Source: Kribbella monticola
GTDB taxonomy: Bacteria > Actinomycetota > Actinomycetes > Propionibacteriales > Kribbellaceae
Assembly: GCF_003261635.1 (NCBI RefSeq)
Contig: NZ_QFXK01000037.1
Coordinates: 49,213 to 113,212, forward strand
DNA length: 64,000 nt
Direction: 5' to 3'
The notes beneath the pieces were generated by a model. The model searched no databases, had not been told where the DNA came from, and was given only the letters and a program-made list of their open reading frames with translations. Made by a program: the position numbers and the translations under genes. This document shows positions 58,252 to 64,000 of the stretch, in pieces (positions within the stretch are counted from its first letter, which is position 1; the number at the start of each line of letters is the position of its first letter).

Positions 58252-59613
58252 TCAGACCGCGCCGAATCGTTCGGTATGGATGCGGCGCAGCGGGACGCCG
58301 CGGGCGGAGAGTTCGTGGCTGACGGCGTGGACCATCGGCGCCGGCCCGCAGAGGAAGTAGTTGAGCCGGGCGGGGTTGCGCGGCAGGTAGCGGTTGAGCA
58401 GTTCGCCACTGATCCGGCCCGCCTCGCCGATCCACTCCGGCCCCGGCCGGCTGATCACCTCGACGACCTTGAGGTTGAGGCGTTGGCGGACTTCCTCGAT
58501 CTCCGGCCGGAGCATCAACTCCTCGACGGTCCGGGCGGCGACGATCAGCCAGTGCCGACGGCGGTCGCGGCGATCGGCGAGAGTCCGGAGCATGCTCAGC
58601 AACGGGGTGATGCCGACGCCGGCCGCGATCATCACGAACCCCGAGGACCCGTCGTACCCCTCGATCGTGAAGCCGCCGTACGGACCGTCCAGGAACACCC
58701 GGCGCCCGGGTCGCAGCCCGCTGAGCAGCTCGGTGTAGTCACCGAGTGCCTTGATCGTGAACTGCTTGACCTGCGGGCGCTGCGCCGTCGAGGAGATGCT
58801 GAACGGATGCTCCTCGAAGACGAAGGCGGTGGACCCGAACTTGAGCCAGGCGAACTGCCCGGCGTTGAACGGTACTCCGGCATGCCGGTCGGCGCGGATC
58901 GTCAGGGTGACGCCGTCGCCGGGCTCGTGCCGTACTTCGTCGAGCAGGTAGGACCGTCGGCTGGCGCGCAGCGGCAACCACAGCCAACGGCGTACGGTCA
59001 GCGCCGCCACCAGCAGTCCCGTTCCGCAGAACCAGATCGTCAGCAGCGGTTTCGAGATCAGGTGCCGAAGCCACCAGACGTGCAGCCAGGCAGTCAGCAG
59101 CACGATCCATGCCAGCGCGTTGTGGACGAGCCGCCAGCCTTCGTACCGCGGTTGGCGGGTGGGCCTGGTGATCGCGAGGCCGACCATCAGGACCAGCGCC
59201 AGCGTCGAGCAGGTCGCAGCGCGAGCCGCCCAGGTGGTGTGCGCCAGGTCGAAGACGGCGAAATGGCGCCGGTCCTCGATCAGCACCGCGACCAGATGCA
59301 GTACCACCAGGACGACCGCCGCCTTCGCGATCGATCGATGGATCCGCAGGATCGTCTCGATCCCGAACGCGGCGATCAGCGGCGACACCCGGGCCGGGAG
59401 GATCACGGCGACGACCAGCGCCGAAAAGGCGACCAGGCCGAGGCTCAACGCGACCGCCTCCCCCGGTTTCGGGTCGCGCGGGCCGAGTGACAGCCAGGTG
59501 AGGAACAGCGGGACCAGGAGTGCTTCGAGGTAGAGCAGGAACCAGCCGATCCGGGCCGCTGGTCCGTGCACATGCGTGGTGACAGGTTTTCGGCGGATCA
59601 TCTCGGTTCCCAT
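58252..59613 (-). CDS. ferric-reductase-like transmembrane flavoprotein with FNR domain
   Basis: The 453-residue protein joins a heme-type ferric-reductase membrane domain (about six helices, with His pairs in LRIHRSIAKAAVVLVVLHLVAV and RLVHNALAWIVLLTAWLHVWWL) to a ferredoxin-NADP reductase domain: FAD loop EEHPFSISST, GPYGGFTIEG, NAD loop MIAAGVGITPLLSMLRTL and NYFLCGPAPMVHAV. It carries electrons from NAD(P)H through FAD and heme across the membrane, to Fe(III) or oxygen. Start 59613 has GAAGG six bases upstream. Confidence 0.87.
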   Translation of the reverse strand: MGTEMIRRKPVTTHVHGPAARIGWFLLYLEALLVPLFLTWLSLGPRDPKPGEAVALSLGLVAFSALVVAVILPARVSPLIAAFGIETILRIHRSIAKAAVVLVVLHLVAVLIEDRRHFAVFDLAHTTWAARAATCSTLALVLMVGLAITRPTRQPRYEGWRLVHNALAWIVLLTAWLHVWWLRHLISKPLLTIWFCGTGLLVAALTVRRWLWLPLRASRRSYLLDEVRHEPGDGVTLTIRADRHAGVPFNAGQFAWLKFGSTAFVFEEHPFSISSTAQRPQVKQFTIKALGDYTELLSGLRPGRRVFLDGPYGGFTIEGYDGSSGFVMIAAGVGITPLLSMLRTLADRRDRRRHWLIVAARTVEELMLRPEIEEVRQRLNLKVVEVISRPGPEWIGEAGRISGELLNRYLPRNPARLNYFLCGPAPMVHAVSHELSARGVPLRRIHTERFGAV

Positions 59614-59724
59614 CCGCATCCTTCGGGGCTTGACTGGAACCTACGCCCCGGCGCACCCGGTCCGGAATGCCCTATTTCGTTAAGAAATAGCCCTTCCTGC
59701 CGTGCCTTGCACCGACTTTACAAA

Positions 59725-59745
59725 CTAGTTGCCACAGGCAACTAG
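59725..59745. promoter_or_regulatory. perfect 9-bp palindrome between the flavoprotein and nadE
   Basis: CTAGTTGCC (59725-59733) and GGCAACTAG (59737-59745) flank ACA. MarR-type regulators often bind TTGCC-type dyads of this form. The site lies 112 bp from the flavoprotein start and 82 bp from the nadE start; no regulator is encoded nearby. Confidence 0.65.
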
Positions 59746-59826
59746 ATGACCTGACGCACTCCTCCTGACAAAGTCGTCCGGGGAGTTGGCTGAGGGACGG
59801 GCCGGGGTGGCAGTAGGGTTCGGGGC

Positions 59827-61599
59827 GTGCCTCAGCTTCGGGTTGCTCTTGCTCAGCTCAACGTCACGGTCGGTGATGTGGACGGGAACCTCGACAAGGT
59901 CGTCACCTGGACCCGCAACGCCGTCGACCGCGGCGCCCACCTGGTCGCCTTCCCCGAGCTCGCGCTGACCGGTTACCCCGTCGAGGACCTCGCCCTGCGC
60001 GGGTCTTTCGTCGACGCCTCGCAGGCCAAGGTGCACACGCTGGCCGAGCGCCTGGCGGCCGAGGGCCTCGGCGAGATCGTCGTCGTGGTCGGGTATCTGG
60101 ACCGCGCCACCGGTACGGCGATGGGCGTCGACCGCCTCGGCCGGCCGAAGGGATCGCCGACGAACTCCGCGGCCGTGATCCACCGCGGCAAAGTGGTCAC
60201 GTCGGCGGTCAAGCATCACCTGCCGAACTACGGCGTCTTCGACGAGTTCCGCCACTTCGTGCCCGGCGACTCGCTCCAGGTCGTCCGCATTCACGGCATC
60301 GACGTGGCCCTGGTCATCTGCGAGGACCTCTGGCAGGACGGCGGCCCGGTGGCGGCCACCCGCGCTGCCGGGGCCGACTTGCTGCTGGTGGTGAACAGTT
60401 CGCCGTACGAGGCCAACAAGGACGATGTCCGGGGCGAGCTGGTCACCCGGCGGGCCCGCGAGGCCGGCTGCGCGCTGGCGTATGTGAACCTGGTCGGCGG
60501 TCAGGACGAGCTCGTGTTCGACGGCGACTCACTGATTGCCGATGCCGAGGGCAAGGTGTTCGCGCGGGCCCCGCAGTTCGAGCAGGGCAGCATGGTCGTC
60601 GACCTGGACCTGCCGGCCGCAACCGGTACGCCGGGTGGCGAGCACGAGGGCATCCGGATCGTGCACACCGTGCTGCACGAGGACCCCTTGCCGGCGTACG
60701 AGCCGATCGCGGCGGCGGTGGCGCCGCGGCTGTCGGACGAGGCGGAGATGTACGGCGCGATCGTGACCGGATTGCGCGACTACGTCCGCAAGAACGGGTT
60801 CAAGTCGGTGCTGCTCGGGTTGTCGGGTGGGATCGACTCGTCGCTGGTCGCGGCGATCGCCTGTGACGCGATCGGTCCCGAGCACGTGTTCGGCATCTCG
60901 AATCCGAGCGTCTACTCCAGCGAGCACTCGCGCGACGACGCGGCCGAACTCGCCGCCCGGACCGGCCTGAACTACCGCGTCGTGCCGATCCAGCCGATGG
61001 TGCAGCCGTTCCTGGACACGCTCGGTCTGACCGGGCTGGCCGAGGAGAACCTGCAGGCGCGGGTGCGGGCCGTCATCTGGATGGGCCTGTCGAACGCGGA
61101 CGGCCACCTGGTACTTGCCTGCGGCAACAAATCGGAGCTGTCCGTCGGCTACTCGACCATCTACGGCGACTCGGTCGGCGGATACGCGCCGCTCAAGGAC
61201 GTCCCGAAGACGGTGGTCTGGCGGCTGGCCAAGTGGCGGAACGCGGACGCCAAGGAGCGCGGCAAGCAGCCGCCGATCCCGGAGAACTCGATCGTGAAGC
61301 CGCCGTCGGCGGAGCTGCGCCCCGGCCAGGTCGACACCGACTCGCTGCCGCCGTACGACCTGCTCGACGACATCCTCGACGACTACGTCGAACAGGATCG
61401 CGGCAGCGCCGAACTGGTCGCCGCGGGATTCGACCCCGAGGTCGTGTCCAAGGTGATCCAGCTGGTCGACAAAGCGGAGTACAAACGGCGACAGTATCCT
61501 CCGGGTCCGAAGATCACCCACAAGGCGTTCGGCCGGGACCGCCGGCTGCCGATCACCAACGCGTGGCGTGAAGATGCAAGAAAGGCGACCGAGAGCTGA
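59827..61599 (+). CDS. nadE: glutamine-dependent NAD+ synthetase
   Basis: The 590-residue enzyme has an N-terminal nitrilase-type glutaminase (Glu in FPELALTGYPVEDL, Lys in VKHHLPNYGVFDE, Cys in ICEDLWQDGG) and a C-terminal synthetase with P-loop LLGLSGGIDSSLVAAIA and LACGNKSELSVGYSTIYGDSVGGYAPLKD. It amidates NaAD to NAD+ using glutamine, linking NAD synthesis to the nitrogen genes upstream. It starts at GTG 59827. Confidence 0.96.
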   Translation: MPQLRVALAQLNVTVGDVDGNLDKVVTWTRNAVDRGAHLVAFPELALTGYPVEDLALRGSFVDASQAKVHTLAERLAAEGLGEIVVVVGYLDRATGTAMGVDRLGRPKGSPTNSAAVIHRGKVVTSAVKHHLPNYGVFDEFRHFVPGDSLQVVRIHGIDVALVICEDLWQDGGPVAATRAAGADLLLVVNSSPYEANKDDVRGELVTRRAREAGCALAYVNLVGGQDELVFDGDSLIADAEGKVFARAPQFEQGSMVVDLDLPAATGTPGGEHEGIRIVHTVLHEDPLPAYEPIAAAVAPRLSDEAEMYGAIVTGLRDYVRKNGFKSVLLGLSGGIDSSLVAAIACDAIGPEHVFGISNPSVYSSEHSRDDAAELAARTGLNYRVVPIQPMVQPFLDTLGLTGLAEENLQARVRAVIWMGLSNADGHLVLACGNKSELSVGYSTIYGDSVGGYAPLKDVPKTVVWRLAKWRNADAKERGKQPPIPENSIVKPPSAELRPGQVDTDSLPPYDLLDDILDDYVEQDRGSAELVAAGFDPEVVSKVIQLVDKAEYKRRQYPPGPKITHKAFGRDRRLPITNAWREDARKATES

Positions 61600-61748
61600 G
61601 TGGATCGTGGCGTAACCGCCCTTACTCCGACGACTCCTTCCCGGCCACGGGCGGGTTCGGCCTGCCCGAAGACGACGACGACGATGTGAGGGATCCCTCA
61701 CCGACAGCCGGTGGCGCTCACTCACCGCAACGGTGGGACGATGAGGCC

Positions 61749-63911
61749 ATGGTTGACAACTTCATGTCGGCCGGTACCAACGGCGACGCCGACGACGAGC
61801 TGCCGGCGCCGTACGGGACCGGACCGAAGAACCGGACAACCGAGGAGCACCACCGCTCGGACTACAGCTACACCGAGCCGGAGCGATCCGGCGACGGGTG
61901 GCGCGATCGGTCGACCGCCCTCGACGGGCTCGACCCGGCGCCGTCACTGCCGAACGCACCCCGGTCGTACGAGCGCGGCCCGGTGCCGCAGCAGCCGTAC
62001 GTACCGAAGCCGCCGTTCCTGCCCGGTCCCCCGCCGGCCGCGCCGCCGCGCGAGCAAGGCGGCTATCAGGGCCAGCAGCAATCAGGTCAGCAGTACGGCG
62101 AGCAGCCGTACTCGGAGCCGTCCCGTTCGTACGGCGACTCCTACACCGAGTCCAGCTCCGACCGGTACGACGAGTCGCCCTTCGCCCCGCGTACGCCGTA
62201 CCAGGAGCCAACGTCGTTCCGGCCACAGCAGCAGCCGTCTGCACCGTCGCAGGGTTCTCCGCAGCCGCCGTCGCAGAACCCGTTCGCGCCGAACCGCAAC
62301 GGGACCAGCGGCCACCCGCCACAGCCCGCGGCGCCTTCCACTCCCCGCCCGAGCACTCCGGCTTCCAACGGCCTGAGCTCCAACGGCCTGAGCTCCAACG
62401 GACCGAGCTCTAACGGGCTGAGCTCCAACGGCACGGCCGGCTCCAGTTCCGCGCAGGGGCCCGCGCAGTCGGCGCCGCGGCCGCCGCAGCAGCAGTCCAG
62501 CAACGGTTCGACGGCGCACGGTGCCGGCAGCAACGGGTGGAACCAGTCGTCGCCTCCCAGCACGCCGCAGTCGTCGCAGTCACAGCCGTCAGCGCAGTCC
62601 CAGACCGGCGCACTCAGCAACGGTCTTTCGCAGCAACCACCACCGCCGCGCGCCGGTGGGCCGGCACCGACCAGGCCGACCCCGAGCGCCCCGAGCGCAC
62701 CAACTGCGCCGAGCCCGGCGGCTCCTGCTGCGTCGAGTGCGCCGACCGGTTGGAGTGGACAGGCGCCGAGCACCGGCCAGACTCCGAACGCCTCCAACGG
62801 CTACCCGTCCGACCCATCAGCGGAGTACGAAAGCAACGCGCCGATCAGCTCGGCCGCCACTCCGTCGACACGCCCCCCAGCGCAGAGCCCAACCACACCC
62901 CAGGCTCCGGCTGCACAGCAAGGCGGTACCAGGCCGGTCGGCGCCCGCCGTCGCGCCGACGTACAGCAGGACGCACCGAGCCAGGTCCCCGAGCCGGCCG
63001 CATCCCACCGTGCCGCCCGCCGCGCGCAACCGACCGCAAGCACAGCAGCAGGCGAATCAGCCGGTACTGCGTCGTCGCCGTCCACCCCGAGTGCGCCCGG
63101 CGACTCCCCGAACCGTCCACGCAGGTACAGGATTCACCACCTGCGGGACATGAAGAACCGCGGCGAGAAGTGGGCCATGCTCACGGCGTACGACCAGTAC
63201 ACGGCCGAGATCTTCGACGAGTCAGGGATCCCGGTGCTGCTCGTCGGCGACTCTGCCGCGAACAACGTCTACGGCTATGACACGACCCTGCGAGTGACCG
63301 TCGACGAACTCATTCCGTTGGCGCGTGCAGTCGCGAGTGCCGTACAGCGCGCGTTGGTGGTAGCCGATCTTCCGTTCGGTTCCTACCAGGGATCACCAGA
63401 GCAGGCGTTCCACACTGCCGTGCGCTTCATGAAGGAAGCGGGCGTGCACGCGGTGAAGCTGGAGGGCGGGCGGACCGTCGTACCGGCTGTGGAGAAGCTG
63501 ACGCAGGCCGGCATCCCGGTGATGGCGCACATCGGTTTCACCCCGCAGAGCGAGCACAGCATCGGCGGGTATCGCGTGCAGGGTCGCGGTGACCAGGCGG
63601 CCGGACTGATCGACGACGCGGTCGCGCTCGCCGAAGCCGGGGCGTTCTCGGTGGTGCTCGAGATGGTGCCCGGCGATGTGGCGGCGGAGATCACCAAGCG
63701 CATCTCGGTACCGACGATCGGCATCGGCGCCGGTCGCGACACCGACGCGCAGGTGCTCGTCTGGCAGGACATGGCCGGCCTCCGCTCCGGCCCGATGCCC
63801 CGCTTCGTCAAGCAGTACGCCGACCTGCGCAGCATCCTCACCACAGCCGCCACGACGTATGCCGCCGAAGTAGCCAACGGCGCCTTCCCGACCGACGATC
63901 ACACCTTCTAG
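61749..63911 (+). CDS. panB: PanB ketopantoate hydroxymethyltransferase with a 455-residue disordered N-terminal extension
   Basis: Residues about 455-720 form a complete PanB (3-methyl-2-oxobutanoate hydroxymethyltransferase): RRYRIHHLRDMKNRGEKWAMLTAYD, metal Asp in LLVGDSAANNVYGYDTT, VVADLPFGSYQGS, AVKLEGG, GHIGFTPQ-like (MAHIGFTPQSEH) and catalytic Glu in SVVLEMVPGDVAAEI. The domain length is normal (about 265). The first 455 residues are Pro/Ser/Gln/Ala/Gly-rich and lack a fold or signal; they include a SSNGL repeat. ATG 61749 has GAGG upstream; GTG 61686 is another option, and the coding-like frame runs even further upstream without a start codon. It is the first committed step of pantothenate synthesis. 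Confidence 0.87.
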   Translation: MVDNFMSAGTNGDADDELPAPYGTGPKNRTTEEHHRSDYSYTEPERSGDGWRDRSTALDGLDPAPSLPNAPRSYERGPVPQQPYVPKPPFLPGPPPAAPPREQGGYQGQQQSGQQYGEQPYSEPSRSYGDSYTESSSDRYDESPFAPRTPYQEPTSFRPQQQPSAPSQGSPQPPSQNPFAPNRNGTSGHPPQPAAPSTPRPSTPASNGLSSNGLSSNGPSSNGLSSNGTAGSSSAQGPAQSAPRPPQQQSSNGSTAHGAGSNGWNQSSPPSTPQSSQSQPSAQSQTGALSNGLSQQPPPPRAGGPAPTRPTPSAPSAPTAPSPAAPAASSAPTGWSGQAPSTGQTPNASNGYPSDPSAEYESNAPISSAATPSTRPPAQSPTTPQAPAAQQGGTRPVGARRRADVQQDAPSQVPEPAASHRAARRAQPTASTAAGESAGTASSPSTPSAPGDSPNRPRRYRIHHLRDMKNRGEKWAMLTAYDQYTAEIFDESGIPVLLVGDSAANNVYGYDTTLRVTVDELIPLARAVASAVQRALVVADLPFGSYQGSPEQAFHTAVRFMKEAGVHAVKLEGGRTVVPAVEKLTQAGIPVMAHIGFTPQSEHSIGGYRVQGRGDQAAGLIDDAVALAEAGAFSVVLEMVPGDVAAEITKRISVPTIGIGAGRDTDAQVLVWQDMAGLRSGPMPRFVKQYADLRSILTTAATTYAAEVANGAFPTDDHTF
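62364..62432 (+). repeat. 15-bp tandem repeat in the PanB extension
   Basis: TCCAACGGCCTGAGC repeats about 4.6 times (two perfect copies, then two with two changes each, then a partial), encoding Ser-Asn-Gly-Leu-Ser units. A 15-bp period keeps the frame, so copy-number changes would lengthen or shorten the disordered tail without breaking PanB. Confidence 0.9.
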
Positions 63912-63980
63912 ATGTACCCGGCCGAGACGTTGGTGACGTTGGGGTTGGTGGGTTGACGTAGGGAAGACCTCCGGAGTGCG

Positions 63981-64000
63981 GTGGAGATAGCCGTCTTCAC
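63981..64000 (+). CDS. possible start of a gene running off the right edge
   Basis: GTG 63981 follows CCGGAG at a spacing of about four and opens Met-Glu-Ile-Ala-Val-Phe, a plausible beta-strand start as seen in glycosyltransferases. Only six codons are visible, so no function can be given. Confidence 0.25.

Noticed and set aside
63912..63956. 14-codon frame after panB (ATG directly following the stop)
   Set aside because: It has no ribosome binding site and ends after 14 codons with no sign of function.

Overview
The window is high-GC DNA (roughly 70% by eye) with GTG starts, purine-rich ribosome binding sites, many 1-8 nt start/stop overlaps, and families that point to Actinomycetota: WhiB, adenosine kinase of the mycobacterial AdoK type, GlnE next to a GlnA2-type glutamine synthetase, and glutamine-dependent NadE. 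The mix of secreted carbohydrate-active proteins, LacI/TetR switches and DUF6297/HAAS membrane proteins fits a soil member of the Propionibacteriales, possibly Kribbella. The genus is a guess from gene content. I see no tRNA, rRNA, CRISPR, transposase or prophage module.

Layout. 1-4.1 kb: the start of a GH127 arabinofuranosidase-like gene divergent from a LacI repressor, with three operator-like palindromes between them; then a quinone oxidoreductase, alpha/beta hydrolase and TetR set behind a strong promoter carrying two identical TetR-type palindromes. 4.1-9.2 kb: a heptamer array, a secreted ricin/beta-helix protein, a MazG-like protein, a PadR/HAAS pair and a secreted glycosidase-like gene broken by one frameshift. 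9.2-17.4 kb: an ABC ATPase/DUF6297/O-methyltransferase operon, adoK, an ester cyclase/TetR pair, an AKR-SDR-TetR operon and a GntR regulator. 17.6-25.8 kb: a prolyl aminopeptidase, the two-gene Hen1-Pnkp RNA repair operon, a small unknown protein with a close paralogue 7.4 kb away, folE, a SufR-like regulator and ybaK. 25.8-34.5 kb: a GH32 fructanase, Tat-exported phospholipase C, DAHP synthase with a leader peptide and attenuator, the second paralogue, a histidine phosphatase, paired CrcB fluoride channels, and a CarH-like B12/MerR regulator divergent from WhiB. 34.5-45.7 kb: a sulfonate/nitrate-type ABC importer, a PLDc_N protein, a lipid-modification operon (FAD oxidoreductase, DUF1365, CFA synthase, SDR), a GH78 rhamnosidase and trmB. 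45.7-64 kb: a peptidoglycan-binding CHAP-like protein, an ArsR/SRPBCC pair, glnE, a GlnA2-like synthetase, several membrane proteins, an NTF2-like protein, a GNAT, an orphan peptide permease, a ferric-reductase-like flavoprotein, nadE, and panB fused to a long disordered N-terminus.

How genes work together. GlnE modifies glutamine synthetase activity and sits near a synthetase gene. Hen1 and Pnkp act in sequence on cleaved RNA. The leader peptide upstream of DAHP synthase contains Tyr, Trp and Phe codons and is followed by an intrinsic terminator, which suggests that charged aromatic tRNAs set expression of the first shikimate-pathway enzyme. Several regulators lie beside palindromes that probably bind them. 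The most notable observations are the aroG attenuator, the 84%-identical small-protein paralogues, the PanB extension, the B12-photoreceptor-like regulator next to WhiB, and the frameshifted secreted glycosidase.
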